From Scleroderma bovista (lineage: Eukaryota; Basidiomycota; Agaricomycetes; Boletales; Sclerodermataceae): a stretch of 64,000 nt of DNA. The notes under the pieces were generated by a model. It was not told the origin of the DNA and made no database searches. It saw nothing but the letters and a program-made list of their open reading frames with translations. Shown in pieces: positions 35,474-48,408 of this stretch. Every line of letters starts with the position of its first letter. Position 1 is the first letter of the stretch. The stretch covers positions 62,001-126,000 of the forward strand of contig JAYMGJ010000247.1 of the NCBI GenBank assembly GCA_037178675.1, read 5' to 3'. The translations under genes were made by a program, and so were the position numbers.

Positions 35474-38400
35474 CTAGGAGTTATCGACGAGTAGTAGAGG
35501 AAACCTCGCCGATGGCTGCGCAAGTTCGACGGCGGGGATGAACCCTGCGTCCACAGTAGTAACACCATGCGGCAACAATGCAGCCATTTTGTCTGCACCA
35601 TCCTTGGTGGATGACACAGGTAACACAGGCAGAAGTGCTGATATTAACATCTGCGTCCGTGCCAAGGTTTCCGAAGCACTGCGGGCTAGGTCGTGCTGAG
35701 GTACCTTCTCAGAAACAGAAGACTGCGATTGATATTAGTCGATGAATAGTGCATTCGTACATGGAAATTCTATCACCTGTATCTGAACAACTGCCTTGTC
35801 GAGCAACTTTAAAACTGCAGAATCACTCTGCCATGTCGAGATTACCCGACGAAGGTAGGACAAATCATAGAGTGCTTGGACATGGTCCAAGAAAATACCC
35901 TCATCTACCACATGCACGAAAGCATCTGAAAATCTCGAAATGGTTTCGAGTGCTACACTGCTGAAGGGCATTGGATGATGAACCATGCCAAGGTCATGCA
36001 GTGAAGAAGAAAGCGAGTGCAGGCATTCCAACGTCAATAATGATGGCCCTAAGTTTGTCGTTCCTGCTTATGAAATGAGAAAATTCTCTATCCCACTAAC
36101 GGCGGCCATACCTCGATGAGACCGCGATGAAGTAATTCCCTTGGTATATCTAGTGATCTCACTTGATACCGCGTAATCCTTCCAGTAATCAATAATTCGC
36201 TCAAACAGAGTCCTGGCCCGCTGTCGAAAATCTGTCAAGATTGGGTTATCACCGTTCAGTGTCAGATTTTAACGCTTACCTTCTGCTACAATACCTCCAC
36301 AGCCAATGCTTGAAGGAAAAGAGGATGTAGTTGACAATTCAAGGGCCAATCGACCATGGAAGACTAGACACCTCGCTCCTGCATCAGAAACTGGGACGGC
36401 GTTAGCTGGAGTGCACAACTTTTCAACGAGGGAGCTGACTCTGATCTGTTACGAGCTGGTCAGTAGATCTAGTAAGCGCCTCGATGACATTAGAACAAAG
36501 AATTTCTGCTTCGGGCCGATACGCCTGAATTAATTCGCTAGGTCAAGCTGTTAGAACAACAACGCAAGTCAAAATCATTCAACATACTAATTTTGCCCAT
36601 CATTCCCGGATATTCTTGCACGGTCCAACTGTAACGATGCCGCAGCGTCCTCCAATGTGGTCAAAACATTCTGTAGGCAAGGAGTCCGCCCCCCAAGTTG
36701 TTCGGTCAGAAGTGTTCTAGATGTTTGGAACGGCAATTCAAACGAAGAGGGCCCGCTGGCAGGTGGTGTGGGTACAGGCACAGGAATAGTGCCGTATATG
36801 CTGCGCAAGGGTGAAAATTCTTAAAACTGTCAGCCATTCTTTCACCGAGCCATAATTGAAGTTATCACCTACCTGCCACGTCTTCAGGAATAAGGAGTGA
36901 AAGCTGCTCGACGAAAGCGTTCTCTGCGTTGGTGAGAGCTGACTTCCAAATCTCCATGATTCGCTTCTTTGCGGCCTCATCCACAAGATTGCTGAGAACA
37001 AGAAGCTCGCCGTGATTTAGGCTGCATTGGGATATCCATTTCTGTAAAGCCAACTGGACCCTCCATACTCCATCAACGGCTGGAAGTAAGGGAAATGCTC
37101 TATAAACAGCATCGCGGAGACCTCCCATGGATTGCGTAAACCAACCATTCAACTTATCGTTCAAGAATTCTGGACAAAGAGAAGAGGACGACGACGACGA
37201 CAGATCAATGAAAGGCTTATAGGATCTGATATTCGGAGGTAAGAGTGAAAAATACGCAGAAGATGGGAGCATTGAAAGAACTGTCTGTGAATTAATAAGA
37301 AGTTCCACGGGGAGGGCATGCTCAGGTGCCGAACGACACGGTGACTCCGCTTGCATGTATCCAAGAACACGGGTTGCCAGAGGAGTGGTTGTGGAGGAAG
37401 CACCAAATATCTCACGAGCAGCATTGAGAGTCTGCGAGATAGCCTCCAGAATAATTTGCACAGAGCGTTTGACTGCAATAGGGCGAATCATGTGCTGAAA
37501 ATGCGTTGACTTCTCCAAAGGTGCTCGCACCTCCGCTGGGTAACCATTGTGACTTGATTGTCCAGGGATGTCACTACCTTTAGTAAGAAGAGTGTTCAAT
37601 GTTTTCGTGCGTTGGGAAAGGTAGATGGTCAGGGTATCTGTCAGGGGCCGTGACTCGAGTATATGAAGGGTCAGGAGTGTTGCACAAGTCTCCTGGAAAG
37701 TGCTTTAAAAGGAGAGGTTCGACCTCCAAGGGAATACGAACTTGATATGGCTTCTCAACTGCCCTAAGAGATAATGTCGCTCTATGGATGATTTGCGTGC
37801 GAAAATGTGAAACCGTTTCCCATTGTCTTTGGATTAATGGGAATTGCTCCTACAAAAAGGTCTGAATGAGGACATAGCAAGGACATGAGATGACTAACAA
37901 GAACATCCACGCCCTGATTAACCCAACTTTCCTCATCCATCGCATCGTCTCGTATCAAAGCACGGTGGACGACGCGAGCTAAGAGGAATAACCAAGCAGC
38001 TTGAAAGTACTTTTGTCGTTCTATTAGTCGCCATAACTGCTCAGGCGCGTCCAATAGTAGCTTTATATGGGCGGACAGAACTTGTAAAGTGTGTAGATGT
38101 GCGTCTATCATATCGCACTTCAGGAAATCACTCATGGACTAAGACAGAAACATACCCTCTCTATGGGCGTCTGGCACACGGTTCTGCGCTGGAGGATACT
38201 GCTGAGAGTGAATAGCACCACGTATTTCATCCAGAGCCTCCTGCACACGTTTCGCAGAGTCTGCAATGGAGATTATGACAGTAGAAGATTGGAGCAACTC
38301 GCGATAGCGTTCCCTACGCTTTCGAATTACAGTCAAAGAACGGGCAGCACTCCAGGTATCTTGACGCACCCAACCATGATACGAAGTTCTTCCTGCTTTG

Positions 38401-38685
38401 CTTCAGCATCAGCCCTGGTGAGTGAAATAAACAGGAGGTCTAGCAATGTGCATGCAGAAAGTACCGCAGTTGAATTTGCTTCGTCCGAACTTCAGCTATC
38501 GTATGCTTGGAGAAAAGCTGATCGGGGTCAACAAGGTCCGCGATCTCGTCTTTGAGTCTAATTGGCATCATGCTGTTTGACTGCAAACCCGAATAGGTCC
38601 CATTTACCACTGGAACAGAGGGAGAGAGTGGCGCCAGCACGCTTGGGGACTCCAGGCTATCTGAGATCTGGACGTGGGGTGGCAT
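35474..38685 (-). CDS. COG1: Conserved oligomeric Golgi complex subunit 1
   Basis: The N-terminal exons carry the COG1/Vps51-type signature: VDPDQLFSKHTIAEVRTKQIQLR, joined to ADAEAKQEELRIMVG, then YRELLQSSTVIISIADSAKRVQEALDEI. Next is the helical HTLQVLSAHIKLLLDAPEQLW with YFQAAWLFLLARVVHRAL. The middle has SQTLNAAREIF and WFTQSMGGLRDAVYRAFP. The last exon (LARTQMLISALLPVLPV to FPLLLVDNS) resembles fungal COG1 C termini. COG tethers retrograde vesicles at the Golgi. The chosen start is MPPHVQISDS (38685); an in-frame Met at 38739 is possible. About nine exons are spread over 3.2 kb. No break was detected, though the exons between 35740 and 36600 were assigned only roughly. Confidence 0.8.
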
Positions 38686-38829
38686 GGACGCGACCGTCGA
38701 TTGTCCACGTCCACACTGAGCGCTGATTATATAATACACCTCCCTCGACGAGTGACGTTATCAAGCAAAGCAATTACTGATGCCAACCAGCTATCTACAA
38801 AAGCTAAAGGTCGAGACTGATACATTTCA

Positions 38830-40123
38830 TCATTGTTCCTCGCTGTCAGCGCTCCCTGAGTCAGCGACGTCCACTTCAGCTGGGGTAGATTTTCGCTCTG
38901 TAGCAGGAGGTACAGATGGCAGGGGTACTGCGCGTGATGAGGAGGGCCCATTCTGGACAGGCAAATTATTTGATGAATTGGCCAGGCGCTGGTCCAGTGC
39001 CTTGAGAGCAAGTGCGCTGCCAACTGCATCAGAAAGCACGGAACTTGGCTAGCTAAAAAACTCACCGGCGTCTTTCCGCCTCTGCTCGGGCACCACCAGG
39101 CAACTGGTTGTATCCAGACTCGATGTCATGGGGAGCCGATGAAGGGATCAGATGTAATTTAGTAGCGACCTTGAAGATTGTGTTTCCAAGTGTCGACACC
39201 GGTACACTAGCCGTGTGTTAGACAGGTTACCGAAGATCCCGGTAGTAAACCTACTGAAGGAACGGAGGAAACCAACTAGTGAGAGCAAACGTTTCGCTCC
39301 GGTCTCCATATGTAACAACGCCTCCGATAGTGTCCGTGGCATTGCGCTTGTAGAAGCGAAGATATATCCATGACACAAACCATCCAAACTGGATGGCGAT
39401 ATACGGACATTGGAAACCAAGTAGGGTCATGATGACGGAAAACGTCATATATGCCATTGGCAGTCTCTGTTTCGGAAATTGAGCTAGAAATTGAATGGAG
39501 AGGGGGTAGCATTACCTTCACACGAGCTCTTAAAAAACCAAATATTTGCACTTGGTGTTCAGGTATGATTTGAGTAAATGCCACCAGTATGCTCGTGAAA
39601 AGAGCCATTTGACCATGGTATTGCATGCCATACCTAAAAGTACGAATCAGCCCCGAAGCGGTCAAAGGGTGTCACCAGTGCTCACAGGAACAGATCCGCA
39701 TCTCTTGTCGCCACGAACTCGATCCAGTTGAAAGCAAAGGCGATGAAGTTTGGGATAGTTACACATATGAAGATGAATTTCAAGGTCTCAATGGTACCCC
39801 ATAGACGCTCGAAATACCGTAAGCATGGTGGGATGACGATCAACGAGAAAATAAGCTAAAAGAGAGTTAGACATTCGGTGTAATGGTAAACGAGACAGAC
39901 CCACCTCGATAACGGTCACTTCCACTAGCGCCGAGGATACAAATGTCCACGGGTAGAAGAAGCTCGAGCCTGGTACAAGGGTTAGGTATGGTATGTATAT
40001 GGTGTCGGATGTCCAGCGAATCCAGAGGTACAGGGAAGACGCCGCGATAGTTGCAAATGAAAAGCCGCGCGTCACGGGCGGTATCGATGTGAGATACTGA
40101 AGCGGCGTCGAAAGGATGGCCAT
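38830..40123 (-). CDS. TMEM115-like rhomboid-fold membrane protein (DUF1751)
   Basis: Begins MAILSTPLQYLTSIPPVTRG. Hydrophobic helices follow: FSFATIAASSLYLWI, FFYPWTFVSSALVEVTVIE, LIFSLIVIPP, FIFICVTIPNFIAFAFNWI, MQYHGQMALFTSILVAFTQIIPE, AYMTFSVIMTLLGF and FGWFVSWIYLRFYKRN. The FYPWTFVSS motif and the GxxGQMALFTSILVAFTQ-like stretch are typical of the DUF1751/TMEM115 family, a catalytically inactive rhomboid relative that works in Golgi retrograde transport. The C-terminal tail is hydrophilic, Pro/Ser-rich (SNNLPVQNGPSSSRAVPLPS) and would be cytosolic. Several short introns break the gene. It lies 144 bp from COG1 on the same strand, and both products act at the Golgi. Confidence 0.8.
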
Positions 40124-40311
40124 TTTGATTGTTTTGTCTACTAGAACATCAATATATCCAGTTGGTGGTTTCGACACACTCCAAACCCCGAGCCCAGAGT
40201 GAAGTAGGTGTCGTCCGTGTCAGCCGCAAGGATGCCTGATCCGAGTTTGGCTGTGTTTTGCCTCCATGGGTTGGTTACGTCAGCATATCCATTCCATATG
40301 CAACGTTGACG

Positions 40312-40845
40312 ATGGTCGACTACGACTTTCGTCCAGGAGGTTCCCTCAAGTTCAAGGGTGGCGTTGCAGATGGGGGAATAGTAAAGAAGTACGTGCACAA
40401 CCCGTAGTCACGATTGTGACTCTCATAGAATCAGGAAGAAGAAGAAGTCCAAGTCGAGATCACAGGTCGAGGATAGCCAGGACAGGGAGTGCATAGGCTC
40501 CGAGGATGCGGACGCCCCTTCCGGCTCTGCATTAGGCAGCAATCGCGGGTCCCCTTCTTTATCTGGCAAGAATGACAGAAAAACGGATGCAGAGCGACGC
40601 TTTGAGCAGGTCCAACGGCGACGAGTAAGGCTAATCCTACCATCTGGGAGTGATAGCTGATTTAAAGAGCGACAGCTTGCTGAAAAGGTCGCAAAACTTG
40701 CGAGTAAAACCCACAAGGACCGCGTCAACGAATTCAATACGAAACTGGAGGCACTCAGCGAGCACCATGACATTCCAAAGGCACGTATTACACACATCGT
40801 TCTCTGCAGACGTTTACAGCTCATTTCTAGGTCGGTCCAGGATAA
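40312..40845 (+). CDS. FAM32A-like protein (DUF1754)
   Basis: Exon 1 MVDYDFRPGGSLKFKGGVAD ends in GGIVK and joins to a lysine cluster (KIRKKKKSKSRS). After an acidic Ser-rich stretch, DAERRFEQVQRRR joins to LAEKVAKLASKTHKDRVNEF and NTKLEALSEHHDIPKVGPG-stop. The GGxLKFKG start, lysine cluster and HxDIPKV end are diagnostic of FAM32A, a small nuclear protein found in catalytic human spliceosomes where it stabilises the 5' exon. Length (about 140 residues) fits. The last intron (40781-40830) appears to use a GC donor (gcacgt). It is divergent from the TMEM115-like gene, with 189 bp between the start codons. Confidence 0.85.
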
Positions 40846-41124
40846 GACATGCAATTCCCCTCCTATATCAAGAGCCGTTCTCGACCTTCCCAGCATTTTC
40901 ATGTACCATGCGCCTTTCTCTACTGGCATTTTTGTGATATTCTTGTCGTGCCGCTTCATGTACTAGCCTACCTTCGAGAATATATATCCTGGATACAGGG
41001 GATCGGAGGGGCCGCTTATTGTGAGCTATTTGGTGTGCTGCTGTGGATATAAGTAGCACGGATTAGCGGTTCACAACTCCGTGACAACTCTTGACCGCAT
41101 CCCTCACCTCCATTCGGCTGCAAC

Positions 41125-43196
41125 ATGGCTGCAGCACAGCAGGTTGAAAGAAAAGGACACATCTGCCCACCCTCAAATGCAAAGTATCCATCAGATAGAT
41201 GGGAGTCACTGTTCGTGTATGCATTTATATGCAAGTTCACCAATCTGCGCGGCAAAGTGGAAGGGCTGGAGAGTGCACTGGAGTGAGTGCTCATCCGCTC
41301 GATTTGTCCATCATCCGCCTCGTTATAACACGCGATTTCACCTGATGACAGCTTCGAGAATGCATTACTATCGTGTGGACCAGATCCAGTACTCTCCAAG
41401 ATACTGCAACAGTTTATCCTCAATTTGCGACCACAGACGCGTAACTTGAGGTAAGTGCATGTGCCACTGCAAGTCGTGCAAAGGGAACGCCTGATTTCAT
41501 GGAATTTTTTCAGTGTAGACCAAATATCCTCAACTCTCTCGAACGTCCTTACAGATGCCTTCAAGGGTTCAGAGAGAACGGTGTTTTGGGATGACCAACT
41601 GGGGGCAAATGTAGACCCTTTTGCCAAGTTGGAAGGCGGTATTTTTACCGCTGATTGGGATCTCAAAGTAGGTAACTCTTCGAAAGTGGTACACAATAGC
41701 CCCTAAGACGCGTCATTATTTCTTCGGAACAGCTCAAAATTTTACGCCAGCTGGTGGAGTTACAGTTACAGCACTCTGCAGACATTAAGGCAGCCATCGA
41801 TCGCGCATGGGGCGTGACGCAGAATAAATATAAAAAGAAGGACGCCACCAATGCCCCTCCTGATGCATCAGACTTAAGGAGCCGGGAGAACCTGCAGCTT
41901 GTTCCTCTAGGTCAAGACCATACAAGAAAGCGTTACTGGGTTGTAGATGGTTCGTGTGTGGTTCATTTTTGTTACCCCATTACCTATTTGCACGTATTTG
42001 GTGCATGGCCGCATTTTTTGGACCCCCATGATATCCGGCGTTAGCCGTTCTGGATGCTGACCGCCACTCTGATTTATCTCAGATTCACCGCGGGTGTATG
42101 TCTCGACCAATCCTTGGAAAGTGACGGCAACATTCCAGACCGCGTCCTCGACGCGTGCAGATTACCTCGCCTTGATCGAAAGCCTGAAGACCTCTGCTCC
42201 TCAAGGCGAGAAGAAAAGCAAGATAGAGCAAGCTCATGTCGCATTGGTCCAGTCCCTGGAGAGTCGTATTGCGACTATCGATGCCGAGTTTGCGGTAGGT
42301 CATATTTTGATTATGCTGATGTGCATCGAGGTCTTTGCTGAAATGACTTGCAGCGTGTACAAAGGGTCCGCCGCAAGATCGAACAGAGACAAATCCTCAT
42401 GGCTCAAGCCGAAATTAGGGAAACACGGACACGCCGCCAAACGCGACGGCCGGACTACGTGTATGATGACATGGAAAGCAGCGAGGCAAGTCACTGACTA
42501 CCGAGGAGTGTTATTTCTCATTGATCATAACGTCCCCTTTACCACACCTTGCCACAGGACGACGCTGACGAATACAATGTTGAAGAGGAAGATGACGATG
42601 ACACATTCGAACAAAACGGTGGCTCTCATTTTCGGACCGACAGACGATCTAGTCGCGCATCTGGCACACAGGCGCAAAGAAGATCTACTAGAGTTACTAA
42701 ACGCAAACGCCCCTCGCCTGAATTTTTTGCACATGAATGGAGGGGTGAAAGGCGTTCCTCTCGCCTTGAGGCAACAGAAGATATGCAGCTTGATCATCCG
42801 CCTAAACGTGCGCGGACGGAGGAGAGTACAACGAGTTCAGGGTCAGCTGGGTGGAATGTCTTCCCGCCATCCACTTCTAATGCCAACCCAAAGCCTAAGA
42901 TGGACGGTGCCGCCGCAGTAAAACCCAACGAGATTGCAGTGGAACAAGTAGGTAAGAAGAAGAAAAGCAAATTTTGGTTCTACGCTGTAGAACCTATTCC
43001 TACGCCTGGCAGTAATGGGTGGCCTGGAAACACAGTTCTGGGCGCCCCAAACGGTCATAATTGTGACGGGCATTTGGGACCTCCTGGAAATAGCAACGGT
43101 CAGTGCGCCACGGACCACGATCCTGGCGAAAGAATGGGGTCGGGTAGGCGTATTGATGGCAGCTCATCGCCTTTGCTAGAGCAGTGCCTCTTTTGA
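41125..43196 (+). CDS. WHIM/DDT-like chromatin-remodelling accessory protein
   Basis: Starts MAAAQQVERKGHICPPSNAK. WESLFVYAFICKFTN and LSVDQISSTLSNVLTDAFKG form a DDT/WHIM1-like helical region. DLKLKILRQLVELQLQHSAD is followed, after a variable loop, by LGQDHTRKRYWVVD joined to SPRVYVSTNPWK. This Gly-x-Asp ... Arg-Tyr-Trp pattern is that of WHIM2 motifs in ISWI-partner proteins (Itc1, RSF1, CECR2-like). The C-terminal third is acidic then basic, with RRSTRVTKRKRPSPEFF and PPKRARTEES nuclear signals. It is probably a nuclear partner of an ISWI-class remodeller. No PHD finger or bromodomain is visible, so the exact orthologue is uncertain. Confidence 0.6.
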
Positions 43197-43592
43197 TACG
43201 GTGTGTTTCCAATAACTTCTCCTTTGTGTATTTTCCTTGCAAACTATGGTTCACGTTTCATCCATACCACTCATAGCACTATACTCATTGTCACGCATGT
43301 CATTTTATCGTATAATTGAGCATTTGTTCCAACATTTATCGACAAGCTGCCTACTAATGTACAGATTCTGATCTACATTTTTGTATGCTTCCTTGTCCGA
43401 GCAACCGCACCATCTTTCTAACCAAGGTAAGTCCGCGGTGGACTGGGCGGAAGATGAGATTTTCCTTGCTGTCGCAATTGAAGTTTCCAATGGCGGGAAT
43501 GGAATGGAAATGTTGGCTGACTACTATTATAAAGGACGTTATGTAATAGTGTGGTTTCATCAAGTTCACTAACTTTGAAGTCTTGTGGCCTG

Positions 43593-46066
43593 ATGCTTTT
43601 CAGGCTCGCAGAGAATGTTCTTCGCAGGATATCTCGATTACCATTTCGACCCCAGCCTTGTCTTTCCCGCAGATTTCTGTCTTGCACGACATCAACTCCA
43701 ACGAGCGCAATCATACCCCCGTCTCCAGATGATTTCGAACTCGTATCCCTCTTTGATCACCCCCGAGCCGGCGAGAAGTCACGACCATTAACCATGTCGG
43801 GTATATTCCAACATACACAGTTAAATACCCCAGCAGGCTTCACTGTGTTAGCTGACTCCACTCTGGTACGCGCTCAACTACTGACGGAACGCATTCTACG
43901 CGCTCCCCAGTCAAGAAGCGAGCTTTTCAAGGTGGTCAAAAATCTTGACAGGCTCAGTGATCTGCTTTGCGGTGTAATTGACCTTGCTGAACTTCTTCGA
44001 AACGCTCATCCCGATCCTGAATGGGTGCGGTCTGCGAACGAGAGTTACGAAAAGCTCTGCGAGTACATGAATGTGCTTAACACAAATGTTGGGCTGTATC
44101 AAGTGAGCGACTTCTTCTTTCTAGTGTGGTTTGTGCTTATAACATGTACAGGTCTTAGACATGATTTTACATGACCCCGAAATCGTCAAGTCGCTTAGCT
44201 CAGAAGCTCATCAGACTGCATTGATCTTTTGGCGCGATTTCGAGAAGTCTGCCATACGGTTACCACCGCAGAGCAGAGAGAAATTTGTGTCGCTGTCCTC
44301 TGAAATCCTATCCCTTGGCCACGAATTTGTCACTCAGGCTTCTGCGCCACGACCAGCTACTGTGATTGAGCCATCAGAATTGGAAGGCCTCGAGGACAAT
44401 GGAATGGGTGCCAGACTTCGACGACAAGCTTCATCTACGCAGAAGGGTATTCTCGTGTATCCCGGGTCTCACCAAGCCCATATGATTATGTGTTCAGCCC
44501 CGAATGAATCACCACGACGAAAGCTATATGTTGCTTCACATGCAAGCACTCCCCGACAGATAGAATGTTTAGAGCGATTACTATGTGCACGCGCAGAACT
44601 AGCACGGTTAGTAGGCTGGGACAGTTATGCCAGCATGACTCTTCACGACAAAATGGCAAAACATCCGGGTGGGCAACATAAATGCTCATAGTCAGTTCAT
44701 TATTAACGCGTTCAGATTGTCATTATAGAGCATGTAAGTCAATTCTTGGACACAGTATTGGATCAGACGGGTGGACATGCACGCGAAGCATTACATGCAT
44801 TGAAGCTTCGAAAACAAGCACATCTCAAAAGCCCTTCACTGCCCATCATTCAGGCTTGGGATAGGTCATATTATTGCCCCCCGGAACCTTTGGAACCACC
44901 AATTCCGCTTCCACCGCTTTCCCTTGGTTGCGTTTTCATGGGTTTGTCCCGTCTCTTCAAGCACCTGTATGGTATATGGCTTCGACCTGCAGAAGCTCTT
45001 CCTGGCGAAGTTTGGCATCCCGACGTGCGTAAGATGGAAGTCGTCGACGAAGACCACGGCGTCATTGGTTGGATATATGCCGACCTCTTTACTCGCGACG
45101 GAAAGGCATGCGGTGCCGCTCATTATACGGTACGCTGTTCGCGCCGTACAGATGATGACGACGAGGCAGGCGACCTCAGTGTAGTGGGTACTGAAGAGTT
45201 TATTGAAGCCTCACAGAGCTTCGAGGCTGTGAAGCGGCATAGGTTACGTGGTGTACAAGGAGTGCACCAGCTTCCCCTTGTTGTGCTGCTGTGCGAATTC
45301 GCTCGTCCAACCATCGCCCGTGGGCCCCCTGTTCTTGAGTGGCACGAGGTTCAAACCCTCTTCCATGAAATGGGTCATGCTATGCACTGTAAGTTTTTGC
45401 ACCATTAGGCGTGGATTCTAATGGATCTCTCCCTTCACAGCTATGATTGGTCGCACGGAGTACCACAATGTTGCCGGTACTCGATGTGCAACTGATTTTG
45501 TGGAGCTGCCGTCCATTCTTATGGAGCATTTCCTCAATTCCCCAGCGGTACTCTCCCTCTTCGATGCTAGTAACACCACCATCAGCGATCAGATTGCCAA
45601 CCATCATAAAGATCCGTGCCACTTCATCGATACCCACGGAAGCATCCTCCTCTCCGTGCTGGATCAGATATATCACTCACCTGCAGTTCTAGAGCCATAT
45701 TTTGACTCCACAGCTTCACTCCGGAATTTGTATGATACGCGCGCCTTGATTCCGTACGTAGGGGGGACCTCCTTCCAGACGCAATTCGGCCACCTGTTTG
45801 GATATGGCGCAACTTACTATTCGTACCTGTTTGACCGCGTCATCGCTTCGCATGTATGGCAAAACGTATTTTCCAGTGACCCTCTCCATCGCGGCTTAGG
45901 AGAGAAGTACAAAACTAAAGTGCTACGTTATGGGGGTGGCAAAGATCCTTGGCTTATGCTCAGTGCACTTCTTGACAACCCTGAACTTGAAGTTGGAGAT
46001 GCTGCCGCGATGCGGAAGGTCGGCGAGTGGGGTATAGAGGGTGGGGGTCCAATGGAACGGCACTGA
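43593..46066 (+). CDS. MIP: Mitochondrial intermediate peptidase (MIP), mating-locus flank marker
   Basis: Begins [20 protein letters not shown], an Arg-rich presequence. The M3 metallopeptidase body includes [22 protein letters not shown] and [20 protein letters not shown]. The zinc site is [11 protein letters not shown] (the HExxH core), just before an intron at about 45390-45440; the next exon starts [25 protein letters not shown] with the third ligand Glu in FVELPS. The C terminus is [22 protein letters not shown] and later [11 protein letters not shown]. It removes octapeptides from imported mitochondrial precursors. In basidiomycetes MIP is a well-established neighbour of the homeodomain mating-type genes, and it is used to find them. 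The coding region looks intact (about 750 residues). Confidence 0.95.
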
Positions 46067-46528
46067 AAACTAACCAGTTTTTTTTTACTCGGACAAACGT
46101 ATGGGTACTTCGTGGTATAGTTTCTGTGACCAACATAATACCCTAGATTCAAATGCGGGCAGGAGTTTACTTCGCAGTGCACCGCCACCAGCCAATTTTT
46201 CAAAATAATGACAAGAGCTGCTGGGATTTGAGCGCTTGAGCTTGTGGAACTGAGGCGGTGGTTGCCTCCATTGGAAGGAACGACCGTCTTCTTTCTCGTG
46301 GTCTCGGTGGTTAGGTGGTTGTCGAATTCAAGAAATACACAGAAATCCTTTCCGCGGTACTTGTAGACTTGTAACTACAACAGTCGATGGTAATATGTGA
46401 AACATTCATGAATATTAGGTATAAGAATACGCCAAAGCTAGAGAGAGCTCAGATCACCATTGACAGCGTACTGGCGATTGACTTACAATACAATGTTGTT
46501 GCCGCCTCCTCTCATCTCGTCCTGCGAA
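46067..46528. other. Convergent region between MIP and HD1
   Basis: About 460 bp between the stop codons of MIP and HD1. A T-rich tract follows the MIP stop. No gene is supported. Confidence 0.5.
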
Positions 46529-48408
46529 CTATCCAGATACGATACCATTGCCTTGGACGTAGCCCTCCGAACACAAAAAGGAAGACAGTTGCAAAATAGT
46601 TGGATCTAATCCGCAGTTCTGATTAAGGGCAGTGGTCTCGCCATGAAAGTCCGAATTCAACAGATCAGTCCATTCAGTCGGAAGGGATATGGTCGATGCC
46701 AAATCCTTCAGCTGTGGACTAGCGGTCACCTCCTGGGTCATAAAATGAACAGATGGCACTGAAAGTCCAGGTAAGTAATTCTCAATGCCACTTGGGGAGT
46801 CGTCGAGTCGGAATACATCCAGGGACTTCGAGGTGTCGTGGCATAGATCTAACGCTATTATCAACCTATATCCAAGTAAGTGAGGTAGCAACATACCTTG
46901 AACATGGCAGTCCTGCGTTGTTTGCTCCATTGGGATGGAATAAGCATCAAAGAACTTGATTTCCCAAGGGAAAGTTGAATCGATATCAGCGAATTCAACA
47001 GGAGGAGGAACGTCGAAGCAGGTAGTGAAATTGATATTGAACCAGTCATCCACACCCTCGCTAGTACGAGTAGGTTTAGGGATGGGGTCTGATACAACAT
47101 GTTCACGGGCTCCAGTGGGTGCAGCGTACGGGCGTCTCGGTGTGTCCCATCTGTCTAAATCAGACGAAGACAGTCGTCGCTTCCGAGAAGGAACCCGAGG
47201 TAAACAAGGCGAGTGCCTTGGGGAAGGGGAATGTGGTCGAACAATCAACTCCAAATCATTAAGTTGATCGTTAACTGTTGAACTACACGGAGAGGGCAAG
47301 TCGATCGAATCATCAATCAGTGTAGATGATGAACCAGAACAAACACTATATTCAAAGAATTAAACAGGAGTTAACGAGCGAAAAGATCAGCTCACCGAGC
47401 ACGCTTTGCAGGCCTTCCCATCTTAGTGCCTTGGTCGTCCGATTCAATGGAACCACTGCATCGCCGTTTCTTGCCAGCAAGAATAGAGAGTGTGATATCA
47501 TCTTCAACGTCCCTCTGGTCCGTGGGTGATTCCAGAATGGAAAGTGCCGGAGACGTGGCACGTGAGGAGCCTGGTGATGAGTACGACCTTAACGCCAACG
47601 TAGTCTCCGTCTCTCGTGTACAACTAGCTTTAGGAAGAGACTTCCCCCCTGCCTTCTTCCTTGCGCCTCCTTTGCTTTCCTCCGTCATATCCTGTACTAC
47701 AGCATCTAAAGTGCCAGCAAGGGCACTTGGAGTGAATGTTGACGAGTATAGGCCTTCAGCATTGACTTTCATCTCCATAAACGCCTGGACATAGCATGGT
47801 GAAAGGCTCTGGTTTGGATCCTGTTTGACCAATGCTCGATATGCTGCGTCCACTGCGTCTGCTCGACAGTTTCGGAAATAGTCGCGACAAATTGTTGTCC
47901 ACCCCATACGCCGTCTGGCACTGGTGAACCAGGCACTAACAGAAGGTAAAGAACAACCTGTGGCGTGGGCGATAGACTTCTTCACTTCTACGGATGGGTA
48001 GGGATTGTGCAAGTTGTCAAGAAGCCAGCGATAGGCTGCTCTGATGAACGAGGGTTGTGATAAATAGTTGCGATCCTCGGCGGGACTACCAGCTTCTGCG
48101 GTCAGATGAACGTCACTGAAACCAGTAGCTAGTTGCTCCAAGTCGCCATGTAAGTCTAGCGTGAGGTCTCGATACTTGTTCTCGAAATTAGCGAAGCATT
48201 CAGCAACGGCGAGGACATGAGAGGCAACAGAGTGAGCAAGAATCACAGTGTCGTTGGGAAGTTCTTCGCGTGAAGATGCATGTTGAATATCATGCAATAG
48301 AGCGGCCCACATATCATCGTATGACTCTAGCTGAGAGACTCCGGCGGATATGGCGGAGAGCAGCTCGTCCTCGACACGAAGTAATCTTTTTTGAATGTTG
48401 CCGTGCAT
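46529..48408 (-). CDS. HD1: HD1 homeodomain mating-type protein (TALE class)
   Basis: Three exons (48408-47396, 47345-46897, 46854-46529) give exactly 595 residues. The N-terminal 110 residues form the variable dimerisation and specificity region. The homeodomain is at about 116-172: SFIRAAYRWLLDNLHNPYPS, then VEVKKSIAHATGCSLPSVSAW and WFTSARRRMGW, with W160, F161 and R166. The Asn-Pro-Tyr-Pro turn with three extra residues marks a TALE/HD1 homeodomain. Basic clusters GKKRRCSG and GRPAKRAR are nuclear signals. The tail is Ser/Pro-rich with acidic patches. HD1 pairs with an HD2 protein from a different allele to switch on the dikaryon programme. Reading frames and splice sites look intact. The 48408 start is the first Met after the shared promoter. 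Confidence 0.92.

Noticed and set aside
40423..40959. Minus-strand 178-codon frame
   Set aside because: It is the antisense of the FAM32A-like exons, which match a known family in order.
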